Shown here: positions 7,407 through 15,762 of the stretch, piece after piece
Layout of the letters: each line of letters begins with the position of its first letter
How positions within the stretch are numbered: the stretch's first letter is position 1
NCBI RefSeq assembly: GCF_004028155.1
Contig: NZ_SBII01000015.1
Location: 39,275-103,274 of the forward strand
DNA: 64,000 nucleotides
Reading direction: 5' to 3'
Source of the DNA: Flavobacterium cerinum
Lineage (GTDB): Bacteria > Bacteroidota > Bacteroidia > Flavobacteriales > Flavobacteriaceae
Translations under genes and position numbers: made by a program
The notes under the pieces: generated by a model
What the model was told of the DNA's origin: nothing
Database searches by the model: none
The model's input: only the letters and a program-made list of their open reading frames with translations

Positions 7407-8828
7407 ATGAATACTGTTCCATCTAAGAATCAGCAATCGAATTATACGATTCCGCTGATTACCATCACGCTCTTATTTTTCATGTGGGGGTTTATTACCT
7501 GCATGAATGATATCCTGATTCCTTACTTGAAAAAACTGTTTGAGCTTACTTTTTTTGAATCAATGCTTGTTCAGTTTTGCTTCTTCGGAGCTTATTTCTT
7601 AGGATCATTATTGTACTTTACTATTTCTTATTTTAAAGGCGATCCCATCAATAAGATTGGATACAAAAAAGGTATCCTTACAGGTATTGTTCTTTCAGCT
7701 TTAGGGTGTGTTCTGTTTTACCCTGCAGCTACATTTTCGGTATACGGACTATTCCTAGGTGCATTATTTGTACTTGGATTAGGCTTTACGATGCTGCAAA
7801 TTACTGCAAATGCTTACGTATCTCTTTTAGGTTCTGAAGACAGTGCATCGAGCCGTTTAAATATGACCAATGCTTTTAATGCTTTTGGTACTACAATTGC
7901 TCCGGTGTTAGGTGGTTTCCTTATTTTTGGATCAAGTCATGAACATACTATTACTGCAGAAGCCACACGTATTCCATACCTTGTATTTGCAGGAATATTA
8001 TTGCTGGTCGCTCTACTTATTTATAATGTGAAATTACCCTCTTTCCAAACAGAAGAAACAGAAACTAAAGGTCTTGGCGCTTTAAAGTTCCCGCAGTTAA
8101 AGTTGGGAGTATTAGGGATATTCTGTTATGTAGGTGGTGAGGTTGCTGTTGGCAGTTTTATTATTAGCTTTCTGGAGAAAGACTATATAATGGGGTTAAG
8201 CGAAGCAGTAAGTAAAAACTACCTTGCTATGTATTGGGGTGGTGCTATGATCGGACGATTCTTAGGTGCTATATCTCTTAATCATACCATAAGCCAGACT
8301 AAGAAAATGATCTATATGGTTGTTACAGCAGCTGCAGTATTCTTATTGATATATAGTATTGTAGATCTTACTTTCGATCAGATGAGCTTCTTCCTTGTAT
8401 TCCTTGTCCTTAATTTTATTGCTTTCTTAATTGGAAAATCGGCTCCTGCAAGAACACTGGCTGTATTTGCTTCGATAAATGTAGTATTGCTTATCTCGGC
8501 TATGGTAAATCAGGGCGAATTGGCAATGTACAGTATATTAGGTATGGGGATATTTAACTCTATTATGTTCTCTAATATTTATACGTTAGGAATCTCAGGA
8601 CTTGGCAAGTATACAAGCCAGGGATCATCATTACTTGTAATGGCAATTTTAGGGGGTGCTATAGTACCAATTGTACAAGGTGCTATTGCAGATACCGATC
8701 CTGTTTATGGAGTACAGCACTCTTTTATAGTACCGGTATTTTGTTACTTATATATAGTATTCTTTGGTATCTACTGTTCACGTAAATTAAAGAATGTAGA
8801 ACACGGATCAAACGTTTCAGGACATTAA
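7407..8828 (+). CDS. Major facilitator sugar permease, FucP/GluP type
   Basis: The 473-residue protein has about 12 hydrophobic segments and the hallmarks of the fucose/glucose/galactose proton-symporter group of the MFS: FFMWGFITCMNDILIPYLKK (residues 24-43), LVQFCFFGAYFLGSLLY, IGYKKGILTGI, and LGLGFTMLQITANAYVSLLG followed by SSRLNMTNAFNAFGTTIAP. It imports a hexose or deoxyhexose by proton symport at the inner membrane; which sugar cannot be told from the sequence. It is flanked by terminators on both sides and no sugar kinase or isomerase gene is adjacent, so it is likely transcribed alone. A TATAATTTG stretch near 7374 is one base off the consensus -7 box. Confidence 0.9.
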   Translation: MNTVPSKNQQSNYTIPLITITLLFFMWGFITCMNDILIPYLKKLFELTFFESMLVQFCFFGAYFLGSLLYFTISYFKGDPINKIGYKKGILTGIVLSALGCVLFYPAATFSVYGLFLGALFVLGLGFTMLQITANAYVSLLGSEDSASSRLNMTNAFNAFGTTIAPVLGGFLIFGSSHEHTITAEATRIPYLVFAGILLLVALLIYNVKLPSFQTEETETKGLGALKFPQLKLGVLGIFCYVGGEVAVGSFIISFLEKDYIMGLSEAVSKNYLAMYWGGAMIGRFLGAISLNHTISQTKKMIYMVVTAAAVFLLIYSIVDLTFDQMSFFLVFLVLNFIAFLIGKSAPARTLAVFASINVVLLISAMVNQGELAMYSILGMGIFNSIMFSNIYTLGISGLGKYTSQGSSLLVMAILGGAIVPIVQGAIADTDPVYGVQHSFIVPVFCYLYIVFFGIYCSRKLKNVEHGSNVSGH

Positions 8829-8845
8829 TCGTAATGATATAATAT

Positions 8846-8878
8846 AAAAAATGCCGCTAAATCTTAGCGGCATTTTTT
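8846..8878. terminator. Bidirectional terminator between permease and helicase genes
   Basis: A perfect 15-bp stem (8846-8860 with 8864-8878) closes a 3-nt loop, with A6 on one side and T6 on the other. It serves both convergent genes, 17 nt after the permease stop and 8 nt from the helicase stop. Confidence 0.88.
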
Positions 8879-8885
8879 GTATATT

Positions 8886-10235
8886 CTATTTTCCTTTTTT
8901 CTTTCTTTTAGCATCACGTGTTCTTTCGATACCACGGTTCCTTGATTTTGTTTTTCTTGGCTTCGTTTTACCGGGACCGCCAAGGTTAACCTTTTTATTC
9001 TTTTCTTTCTTATCATGGAAAGAAGCACCACGTTCCTGAGTATCTTTTTTGAAAAGAAGTTTCATTTTCTTTCTGTCCTTTTCAAAATCAAGCAGTCGTT
9101 CAGCAATTACAATACCTTCCGGCATATCAAGAAATTCCATTTCTTTCTCCATCAGTACTTCAGCCTCAACCTGAATGTCTTCTTCAGGAGGAGCAATAAA
9201 GCTTATTGCAATACCGGTCTTGTCCGCACGTCCGGTACGTCCTATACGGTGAATGTACTGTTCAGGTACTTCAGGGAACTCCATGTTAATAACATGGGTG
9301 ATATCAGAGATATCAAGACCACGCGCCATAACATCGGTAGTAACAATACCTCTTAAAACACCTTCCTGAAAGGAAGCCATGGTATTAAGACGGTAGTTTT
9401 GCGATTTATTGGAGTGTATAACCCCAAATTGACCCGGATAATCTTCTTCAAGAGTATCCATCACCATATCGGCAGTTTTTTTATTGTTTATAAAAACAAG
9501 TACCCGGCTAATAGTTTCGTCCTGTAGTAATTGTTTTAGTAAGTTTATTTTTGTCAGGAAGTTAGGTACTCTGTATCCTAACTGTGTTATTTGTTCCAGA
9601 GGTGTACCAGATGCAGCCAGCGATACTTCTTCAGGAAAATCGAAAAAGTCATTAAGCATATCATCTACATCATCAGTCATAGTAGCAGAGAACAGTATGT
9701 TCTGCCTTTTAGACTTCATCATAGATAAGATAGAAGTAACCTGAACACGGAAGCCTAGATTTAGAATTTCATCAAACTCATCAATTACAAGTTTTTGAAC
9801 TTCATCAAAACGTACCACATTATCTAATGCAAGGTCCATCATCCTTCCGGGAGTTCCCACAAGAATATCTACACCTTCATAAACACGTGTTTTTTGCGTA
9901 TTAATGTTCACACCGCCATAAATACCCAGTACACGTACTGACATATATTGGGTTAATTTTTCAACTTCTTCGGCCACCTGTACTACAAGTTCACGGGTAG
10001 GTACAATAATTACAACACGAGGAACGTGGGTTTTTGCAAACTTCCATTGTTTAAGTATTGGCAATAGGTATGCAAATGTTTTACCGGTACCTGTTTGTGC
10101 AATACCCATCATGTCGCGACCCGAAAGGATAACAGGCATAGACCTTTCCTGAATAGGAGTAGGGTTTACAAAGCCTAATTCGTCAAGGGCTTTTTGTAGG
10201 GCTTTAGGAAGATCAAAATCTTGAAATGTGGACAT
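8886..10235 (-). CDS. DEAD-box ATP-dependent RNA helicase with DEFD motif II
   Basis: The 449-residue protein carries the full set of DEAD-box motifs: Q motif around FQDFDL...PTPIQ (4-29), AQTGTGKT (46-53), PTREL (79-83), TPGR (128-131), DEFD (152-155, in place of DEAD), SAT (183-185), ARGLD and HRIGRTGRA in the second RecA domain. The C-terminal 60 residues are very basic (KKEKNKK, KPRKTKSRNRGIERTRDAKRKKKGK), typical of RNA-binding tails in Bacteroidota RhlE-like helicases. It should unwind RNA duplexes, probably in ribosome assembly or cold adaptation; the specific role is inference. The gene is monocistronic, with a TATCTTTG box at 10254-10261 upstream and a bidirectional terminator downstream. 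Confidence 0.93.
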   Translation of the reverse strand: MSTFQDFDLPKALQKALDELGFVNPTPIQERSMPVILSGRDMMGIAQTGTGKTFAYLLPILKQWKFAKTHVPRVVIIVPTRELVVQVAEEVEKLTQYMSVRVLGIYGGVNINTQKTRVYEGVDILVGTPGRMMDLALDNVVRFDEVQKLVIDEFDEILNLGFRVQVTSILSMMKSKRQNILFSATMTDDVDDMLNDFFDFPEEVSLAASGTPLEQITQLGYRVPNFLTKINLLKQLLQDETISRVLVFINNKKTADMVMDTLEEDYPGQFGVIHSNKSQNYRLNTMASFQEGVLRGIVTTDVMARGLDISDITHVINMEFPEVPEQYIHRIGRTGRADKTGIAISFIAPPEEDIQVEAEVLMEKEMEFLDMPEGIVIAERLLDFEKDRKKMKLLFKKDTQERGASFHDKKEKNKKVNLGGPGKTKPRKTKSRNRGIERTRDAKRKKKGK

Positions 10236-10253
10236 GTAATGCTATATTTTGTG

Positions 10254-10261
10254 CAAAGATA
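10254..10261 (-). promoter_or_regulatory. Candidate -7 promoter box for the helicase gene
   Basis: The minus-strand sequence TATCTTTG matches TAnnTTTG and lies 19 nt upstream of the ATG at 10235. Confidence 0.5.
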
Positions 10262-10389
10262 GGTATTTTAAAAAGAAGGTGCTCCAGATTATCTAACTGT
10301 TAGGTTATATGCATGTATATATAAATTAACAAAATCTTTTCAAATTTTCATTTTTGGCAAATTATCTTAGCAGTCTAAACAAATAAAGC

Positions 10390-10644
10390 ATGTCAGAATT
10401 TGTAGTCTTAGGAAATACTATTTCGGTTGCTTCCATACGAAGTTATCTTTTTGCTAAAAAAATAGATAAAGGCGATTCGTTGGTTATCAACCCTATGGAT
10501 TATGAAAATATTCTGGATGAGATCAGAAATTCTGATGAGCCTTTGGATATTCCTTTAAATATATTAGGCGTGCTGCTTATTAAAGATACAACAGGAAATG
10601 TCCCTTTGGGCAAAGTACAAATCATAGAGAACGAAAAATTATAA
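10390..10644 (+). CDS. Small uncharacterised protein, 84 residues
   Basis: This short soluble-looking protein has no signal peptide, no transmembrane segment and no cysteine. It is mixed alpha/beta by appearance, with MSEFVVLGNTISVASIRSYLFAKKI at the start and LNILGVLLIKDTTGNVPLGKVQIIEN at the end. I do not recognise a family. It reads as real because it has a well-placed ATG, codon use like its neighbours, an intergenic region with a strong terminator directly downstream (10675-10709), and no competing long frame on the other strand. It stands alone between the divergent helicase gene and the next small gene. Confidence 0.7.
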   Translation: MSEFVVLGNTISVASIRSYLFAKKIDKGDSLVINPMDYENILDEIRNSDEPLDIPLNILGVLLIKDTTGNVPLGKVQIIENEKL

Positions 10645-10674
10645 TAGTATCATCTTACCTACTTTTATAAATTT

Positions 10675-10709
10675 AAAAAAGCTTCGTAGTAGTGCCCGAA
10701 GCTTTTTTT
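10675..10709 (+). terminator. Rho-independent terminator
   Basis: A 12-bp stem (10675-10686 with 10697-10708) of the form A6GCTTCG/CGAAGCT6 closes a 10-nt loop and ends in a T tract. It lies 30 nt after the stop of the 84-residue gene. Confidence 0.87.
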
Positions 10710-10748
10710 GTATCTACTATTTAACAACCAGAATTAAAGTAAAGAGCT

Positions 10749-11021
10749 ATGAAAGAAAATTTTACAACTATTATTCAGGCCTTTAAAAAGGCAGGGGTTG
10801 ATATCCCAACTGTTCAGTTTAGTATAACCGAATATTCTCTTAATACTGATCTAAGCTTTAGGTTTGGCAATCTGAATGAATTTCTCTTGTTCCTTAATTT
10901 AACATCCCCGAAGGATGATGAAAGGATTGATGAAATACAATCCATGTTTGTGGAAACGGGGGTTGATGCCCACAATTTTTTTTACGTGAATTTTTACAGG
11001 CCTAAGGTTGCCGAACTATAA
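10749..11021 (+). CDS. Small uncharacterised protein, 90 residues
   Basis: This is a 90-residue soluble protein with no signal peptide, membrane segment or cysteine. It starts MKENFTTIIQAFKKAGVDIP and ends in an aromatic-rich stretch, HNFFYVNFYRPKVAEL. I do not recognise a family. It starts about 40 nt after a terminator and is followed 18 nt later by the 164-residue gene on the same strand, so the two are probably co-transcribed. The reading frame and base composition match the neighbouring genes. Confidence 0.65.
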   Translation: MKENFTTIIQAFKKAGVDIPTVQFSITEYSLNTDLSFRFGNLNEFLLFLNLTSPKDDERIDEIQSMFVETGVDAHNFFYVNFYRPKVAEL

Positions 11022-11039
11022 TTTTAACAAAGACATACT

Positions 11040-11534
11040 ATGGATTTAGGCTATTTAAAAATCAGAATAGATATCAAAACAGAATATGACGAGTACAAAA
11101 AGAAATACAATTATAAAAAGAAGGAACTCAAAAAAGAAGAAGTAAAAAAACTATTTGACGATTTTAAAGAATTCTTTAAAAGAGATGGCAGCTTTAAATT
11201 CAAAGAAAATGAACACAGCATTGCTGCCGAGTATAAAGAGCACGGTATTAAACTCGATATGGATGTTTATAAAAATGTAGATAGCGAAGATTTTAATATG
11301 ACAGGTACCATCGATACGTTTGAAAATGAAGTAATTGAATTTACAGTTCAGGGTGTATGCAACAAGGATCATACATTACAGCCTGCTTTTGTAAACGAGG
11401 ACGAGCGTATGGTTCATGATACCCGCTATTTTAAAGATTTTTTAGATGGAGACATCAGCTACACCTTTATTTATAGTCTTAAAGGAAGAGATGAAGAATA
11501 TAATAATATGCAGGAATTAATGTTGGCACTGTAA
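11040..11534 (+). CDS. Uncharacterised lysine-rich soluble protein, 164 residues
   Basis: The protein has no signal peptide or membrane segment. Residues 13-52 are extremely rich in Lys, Glu and Tyr (KTEYDEYKKKYNYKKKELKK) and are likely helical. The C-terminal two thirds alternate charged and beta-prone segments, such as SIAAEYKEHGIKLDMDVYKN and EVIEFTVQGVCNKDHTLQP. I do not recognise a family. It follows the 90-residue gene by 18 nt. Downstream lies a 9-bp inverted repeat (11549-11557 with 11568-11576) that may act as a weak terminator. Confidence 0.7.
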   Translation: MDLGYLKIRIDIKTEYDEYKKKYNYKKKELKKEEVKKLFDDFKEFFKRDGSFKFKENEHSIAAEYKEHGIKLDMDVYKNVDSEDFNMTGTIDTFENEVIEFTVQGVCNKDHTLQPAFVNEDERMVHDTRYFKDFLDGDISYTFIYSLKGRDEEYNNMQELMLAL

Positions 11535-11548
11535 TTGCTTTTCTTTCT

Positions 11549-11576
11549 AAAATTAACTTAAAGGAGTGTTAATTTT
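11549..11576 (+). terminator. Weak hairpin after the 164-residue gene
   Basis: AAAATTAAC at 11549-11557 pairs perfectly with GTTAATTTT at 11568-11576 around a 10-nt loop. The stem is AT-rich and there is no long T tract, so termination is uncertain. Confidence 0.4.
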
Positions 11577-11588
11577 GCCAAAAATGTT

Positions 11589-11596
11589 TATTTTTG
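11589..11596 (+). promoter_or_regulatory. Candidate -7 box upstream of the 80-residue membrane protein
   Basis: TATTTTTG matches TAnnTTTG. It would give a leader of about 140 nt before the ATG at 11741. No TTG is found at the right upstream distance, so support is modest. Confidence 0.3.
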
Positions 11597-11740
11597 CTCG
11601 CGTAAGAGAGAGTGAAAGAGCATTTGCAAATCGTTGATATGCAATAATGAAGGTGGCTGAATACAATATAATAATTTATAAAAACTAACCCTTTTTGCTA
11701 TAAAACTACACTTCTTATTTTTATTTAAAGCTGAAAGGAT

Positions 11741-11983
11741 ATGAAATTATTTTCCCTTATATTATCTGTTATTGTGTTTTTTGGATCACTATACTTTTTT
11801 GTACTTAAAGTTTCTGAGGTAGACAGTCTTAATGATTTGATCTATGTCTCACTTTTAGTCACCTTAATGGCTATATGTGTAGTAGGAGTTATTATTAACT
11901 GGGAATTTTTCAGAAAAAAGAGAAATAACAATCTGTTCCTTTTTGTAACAAATTCGTATTCGAGAAAGAAAAAGAAGAAATAA
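11741..11983 (+). CDS. Small two-helix membrane protein, 80 residues
   Basis: The protein has two predicted transmembrane helices, at about residues 3-23 and 35-54, and a very basic cytoplasmic tail ending SRKKKKK. No family is recognised. An AAAGGATATG context places a purine-rich ribosome-binding sequence directly before the ATG. The stop codon is immediately followed by a strong bidirectional terminator shared with the convergent peptidase gene. A structural or regulatory membrane role is possible, but nothing in the sequence fixes it. Confidence 0.65.
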   Translation: MKLFSLILSVIVFFGSLYFFVLKVSEVDSLNDLIYVSLLVTLMAICVVGVIINWEFFRKKRNNNLFLFVTNSYSRKKKKK

Positions 11984-12010
11984 AAAATCCGGCTGTCAGC
12001 CGGATTTTTT
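11982..12010. terminator. Bidirectional terminator
   Basis: A perfect 12-bp stem (11982-11993 with 11999-12010), A6TCCGGC/GCCGGAT6, closes a 5-nt loop TGTCA. It overlaps the stop codon of the 80-residue gene and lies 17 nt from the end of the convergent M28 peptidase gene. Confidence 0.88.
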
Positions 12011-12026
12011 ATTTTATAGGGTATTC

Positions 12027-13049
12027 TTATTTTTTATCAACTACAGGGCGGTTTTCTCTATTAGCCAGTTCCCATGCGGTTACAAAAGCCAATTGCGCTC
12101 TTTTAGCAAGCATATCATATTCAATTTTGTCTGGTGTGTCACCTGGTTTGTGGTAATCTTCGTGTACGCCATTAAAATAGAAAATAATCGGAATTCCTTT
12201 TTTAGCAAAGTTGTAATGGTCAGATCTGTAATAAAACTGGTTAGGATCATTTTTATCATTAAAAGTATAATCCAAATCCAGTTTTGTATATTTTTTATTA
12301 GCCTCTTCGTTTATGTTATGCAGATCGGTACTTAATCTGTCAGAGCCTATTACATATACATAATTCCCTTTATCTTTATGCTGGTCATCCCTGCGTCCTA
12401 TCATGTCAATATTTAGATCGGCAATAGTATTAGCTAGGGGAAATAATGGATTTTCAGAATAATAGCGGGATCCATGTAATCCGTGCTCTTCTCCTGTAAC
12501 GTGAAGGAATAGTATAGAACGTTTTGGTCCGTAACCGTCTTTCTTAGCCTGCATAAATGCCTGGGCAATTTCAAGCAATGCTACAGTTCCCGAACCATCA
12601 TCGTCGGCACCATTATACACTTCACCGTTTTTCATCCCTACGTGGTCGTAATGGGCAGAAATAACAAGGATCTCATCCGGTTTTTCGCTTCCTTCTATAA
12701 AAGCCCAGATATTCTCAGAATCCCCAAGTTTTGGACTAAATGATTTCGCCATGAAGGCAGAAGGTACAGGCTGATAAAAATCGGTAGCACCTTTAGGGAA
12801 TGAAACCCCTATATTCTGGTATTGTTCTATTAAATACTTACCGGCTTTTTTCTGACCCGGTTCGCCTGTATTACGGCCTTCCATTTCGTCTGAAGCAACG
12901 ATATATAAATGTTTCTTTAAATCGGCCTCATTTATGGTCTTCATGTATTTAGACACATCTGCCTTAGCATAATTCTTCTTTTCTGAAACTTGCGTCGAGC
13001 TGCATGAAACTACAAAGCACGATAAGGCAAGCAGGCATAATCTATTCAT
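12027..13049 (-). CDS. M28 family zinc aminopeptidase, lipoprotein
   Basis: The 340-residue precursor has a lipoprotein signal peptide ending at Cys16 (CFVVSCSS), which predicts anchoring in the envelope. The peptidase M28 domain is complete: AHYDHVG (His133), NGADDDGSGT (Asp149-151), HVTGEEHGLHGS (Glu187/Glu188), DLNIDMIGR (Asp215) and HEDYHKPGDT (His300) supply the two-zinc site and the catalytic glutamate. The ADLKKHLYIVASDEMEGRNTG region before it is also typical of Bacteroidota M28 members. It should release N-terminal amino acids from peptides outside the cytoplasm. It lies 35 nt downstream of the DUF3667 pair and may be read from the same transcript, though a separate promoter cannot be excluded. 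Confidence 0.92.
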   Translation of the reverse strand: MNRLCLLALSCFVVSCSSTQVSEKKNYAKADVSKYMKTINEADLKKHLYIVASDEMEGRNTGEPGQKKAGKYLIEQYQNIGVSFPKGATDFYQPVPSAFMAKSFSPKLGDSENIWAFIEGSEKPDEILVISAHYDHVGMKNGEVYNGADDDGSGTVALLEIAQAFMQAKKDGYGPKRSILFLHVTGEEHGLHGSRYYSENPLFPLANTIADLNIDMIGRRDDQHKDKGNYVYVIGSDRLSTDLHNINEEANKKYTKLDLDYTFNDKNDPNQFYYRSDHYNFAKKGIPIIFYFNGVHEDYHKPGDTPDKIEYDMLAKRAQLAFVTAWELANRENRPVVDKK

Positions 13050-13084
13050 ATATAAATTTTAATACGTAAATATAAAGATATAAT

Positions 13085-14035
13085 TTAATGTGCGTTAAAT
13101 GCAATATAGATAAAAGATATTACCAAAACAATGCTTATGCATATTGTATTAATACAAAATAATATAGCAACTTTTAAGCGGGATATGGATTTTCGTTCAC
13201 CATACATTTTTCTATGTGATCGGAAAAAGTAGAAAATGGAATAGAATAAAGCAATAGCCATGTATGTCCATGCTAGAATTTCAGCAAAAGCAGTACTTGT
13301 AAATCCTAGTATATAACCTAAAAGAATGTTTATAGCAGCTATGATCAACAAGAAAGAAAAGTAATGCAGGGTATATATACTATGATCAAAAAACATCCAT
13401 CGCTTTTTTCCATGGAATAACCACAGCCAAAAAGCAAAAATTGGCATGTAAATGAATAGTACTTTAGGTAGAATGTGTATAAAGCCCTCTACAACGTTTA
13501 ATAGGGTCATGTCTTTTTCTAATACAGTTATCACTGATCGTTCCCCCCAACGATTGATAATGCCTTCTTTTTGATCTTCTGGCAACGAATTTTGAATGGA
13601 ATCGTACTCTTTAACAGAATGGTAAATAACCTTTTCATTATCAAAAGTTATACCTTCCTTTTTTAAATTTATTGATTTTGATCCAAGATTAATTTCTGCT
13701 TTAATGTTTTTATTACCCTTATGTGATAATAAAGACATTAGTAAGAAGGTTATAAAACTCACAAATATATACAGTTTTACAGGGGGTACATAATGCATCC
13801 TGTGGCCTTTCAGGTATTCTATTGTAAGTTTTCCCGGGCGGAATATAAGGTATTTAAGAGTTTTCCAAAAAGCACCGTCATAATGGGTAAGGTCTTCAGC
13901 AAAGTGTCCCGCTAAGTGTGCAAAAGATTGTCTTGTCTCGGTATTTTTCTGGCCGCATTTAGAGCAGTATTCTACTTCTACTGTGTAACCGCAGTTTTGG
14001 CATTCGTTGTCCTTACGAAGGTTTATGTGTCCCAT
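13085..14035 (-). CDS. DUF3667 membrane protein with N-terminal zinc ribbon (copy 1)
   Basis: The 316-residue protein opens with a zinc ribbon, CxxC at Cys12/Cys15 and CxxC at Cys24/Cys27. The DUF3667 signature follows: EDLTHYDGAFWKTLKYLIFRPGKLTIEYLKGHRMHYVPPVKLYIFVSF, at roughly 50-97. Hydrophobic segments lie near 86-103, 194-211, 221-242, 252-272 and 287-313, so it is an integral membrane protein of unknown function. It is a tandem duplicate of the next gene upstream, which has the same zinc ribbon and signature, and the two are separated by only 7 nt. The central region between the first and second helices differs most between the copies. Confidence 0.85.
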   Translation of the reverse strand: MGHINLRKDNECQNCGYTVEVEYCSKCGQKNTETRQSFAHLAGHFAEDLTHYDGAFWKTLKYLIFRPGKLTIEYLKGHRMHYVPPVKLYIFVSFITFLLMSLLSHKGNKNIKAEINLGSKSINLKKEGITFDNEKVIYHSVKEYDSIQNSLPEDQKEGIINRWGERSVITVLEKDMTLLNVVEGFIHILPKVLFIYMPIFAFWLWLFHGKKRWMFFDHSIYTLHYFSFLLIIAAINILLGYILGFTSTAFAEILAWTYMAIALFYSIFYFFRSHRKMYGERKSISRLKVAILFCINTICISIVLVISFIYIAFNAH

Positions 14036-14042
14036 GTGTATT

Positions 14043-15071
14043 CTAGTGGAGGTTATATAAAGTGAAGTATGCTGCTGTTATAGATATTAATAGTATGGAG
14101 ATAATATTGATGATAAACATCAGTGTGCTTTTTATAAAATTGATGATCATTGATTCGTGGTACATTTTACGATGTGCTCTGTAAAAATAATACACCTGCC
14201 AAAACAGAGAACATAAAAATAATATTGTGAAAATTATCTTTGTCGGAGTTTCGCCTATGATACTTGTAATTGGGTCTGTAAAATTAGACAGTAAAAGTAT
14301 AAAGGTCATATTGATAAGCAAAAAAGCAAAATAATGCAGTGTAAATATCCCATGATCAAAAAAATACCAACGCTTTTTGCTATGAAATATCCATAACCAA
14401 AAAGCAAAAACCGGCATATAAATAAATACTATTTTTGGAATATTATGAGAAAATGAATCTGAAAATTTTTCTCCTACCTGCTCAGGAGTATTATGGCTGT
14501 AAAGCTTTATTAATTTTTCTCCCATAACACGTTCCATAGCGTTCAATCGTAGAGAATCCGGCTTTAGTAGTTCTATAGAGTCCATTTCCTTTTCAGATTT
14601 ATAAGACATAGGATTATTAACAACAAATTTTTCTTTATTGTTAAACGAGTTAATCAATACGTTTTCCTTTTCCCTAAGGTTAATACGAACCTCTTCTATC
14701 TTTTCAATAGTAGGATGATCTTCACTTTTTTTAGAGGTGTCTTCTTGCTCCGGGTATTCCGGCATAATTGCAAGTATAAGAAAGGTAAGGAAACTTATAA
14801 AAATATAAAGTTTAACAGGGGGTACATAAAGCTGTCTCTTACCCATAAGATATTCTTGGGTAAGGAATGCAGGTCTAAAAAGCAGGTACTTAATGGTTTT
14901 CCAAAAAGCACCATCATAATGGGTAAGGTCTTCAAGGAAATGTCCTACCAAATGACCAAAAGACTGTCGGGTTTCGGTATTCTTTTGTCCACAATGCGGG
15001 CAATAAATTTCCTCTACAGTATGGCCGCAGTTTTGGCATTCTTTATCGTCGCGAAGATGGTCGTGTCCCAT
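14043..15071 (-). CDS. DUF3667 membrane protein with N-terminal zinc ribbon (copy 2)
   Basis: The 342-residue paralogue of the neighbouring gene shares the N-terminal CxxC pairs (Cys12/15 and Cys24/27), the signature LTHYDGAFWKTIKYLLFRP and the PPVKLYIFISFLTFL first helix. Later helices align with copy 1. Its hydrophilic insertion after the first helix is longer (about residues 108-210) and rich in Glu, Lys and Asn. The function of DUF3667 is unknown. It is the first gene of a minus-strand run. The upstream spacer 15072-15204 has two GTTAAAAC sequences (15099-15106 and 15137-15144) but no clean TAnnTTTG box. Confidence 0.85.
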   Translation of the reverse strand: MGHDHLRDDKECQNCGHTVEEIYCPHCGQKNTETRQSFGHLVGHFLEDLTHYDGAFWKTIKYLLFRPAFLTQEYLMGKRQLYVPPVKLYIFISFLTFLILAIMPEYPEQEDTSKKSEDHPTIEKIEEVRINLREKENVLINSFNNKEKFVVNNPMSYKSEKEMDSIELLKPDSLRLNAMERVMGEKLIKLYSHNTPEQVGEKFSDSFSHNIPKIVFIYMPVFAFWLWIFHSKKRWYFFDHGIFTLHYFAFLLINMTFILLLSNFTDPITSIIGETPTKIIFTILFLCSLFWQVYYFYRAHRKMYHESMIINFIKSTLMFIINIISILLISITAAYFTLYNLH

Positions 15072-15204
15072 TTTTAATAGTATGGCTTTATTTAAGATGT
15101 TAAAACTATTAAAAAAATGTGTAAAATGTAGTATTTGTTAAAACTTACTTGAAAGATAATGGTGTGTTAACAAAAAATCCTCACAGTTTTAGGGACTTAC
15201 TATA

Positions 15205-15744
15205 TTATTCCTGTTTTAATCGTTCCATATTTTCCATTGTTACATTTACCTGTACATCGGTTATCAATTCTGTACCTTCAACTGTAAGTGCAATTTCCAT
15301 AAGGTAGTCGTAATAGTCCTGATTCTCTTCAATAGCAGTTTTCCGGGCAGTATTTAATTCAAGCCATTCCTGCTTTGCCATTTTTGTATTTACAAAATAG
15401 GTGCTTTTTATATTTTCATCGATCCACTTAGAAAATGATTCCTGTTCTAGATATAATGAAGAATCAATTTTCTGATTCAGTTTTTTATTAAAGGCTTTTC
15501 TACGGATTCTTACATCTGTTGAACTCATACTGTTGAATTCTTTAAGCGATAATTCTTTTAGCTTATTATAACGTTCAACATATTCAGGATCTGTTTTTTG
15601 GAGATTTAATTTATTCTTTCCTCTTGTAAGTTGTATGAGCTTTTCAGCTTGTATAGAATCTTTTTGTGTCATTTTAGATTCCTTATTTTGAGCATATATA
15701 GAAACAGAACCTATAAAAATAAATAGTTGTAAAAGTCTTTTCAT
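15205..15744 (-). CDS. Uncharacterised secreted protein, 179 residues
   Basis: The protein has a signal peptide of about 19 residues (MKRLLQLFIFIGSVSIYAQ) and a mature part that is highly charged and apparently helical, rich in Lys, Glu and Gln, without cysteine. I do not recognise a family. It starts 18 nt downstream of the dienelactone hydrolase gene stop on the same strand, and both are exported, so the two probably share a transcript. Its length and composition suggest a small periplasmic helical protein; a function cannot be assigned. Confidence 0.7.
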   Translation of the reverse strand: MKRLLQLFIFIGSVSIYAQNKESKMTQKDSIQAEKLIQLTRGKNKLNLQKTDPEYVERYNKLKELSLKEFNSMSSTDVRIRRKAFNKKLNQKIDSSLYLEQESFSKWIDENIKSTYFVNTKMAKQEWLELNTARKTAIEENQDYYDYLMEIALTVEGTELITDVQVNVTMENMERLKQE

Positions 15745-15762
15745 TTTGATTTAGTTATAAAA

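Noticed and set aside
14715..15077. Plus-strand 120-residue open frame opposite DUF3667 copy 2
   Set aside because: It is antisense to a well-supported gene with a recognisable zinc ribbon and has no features of its own.
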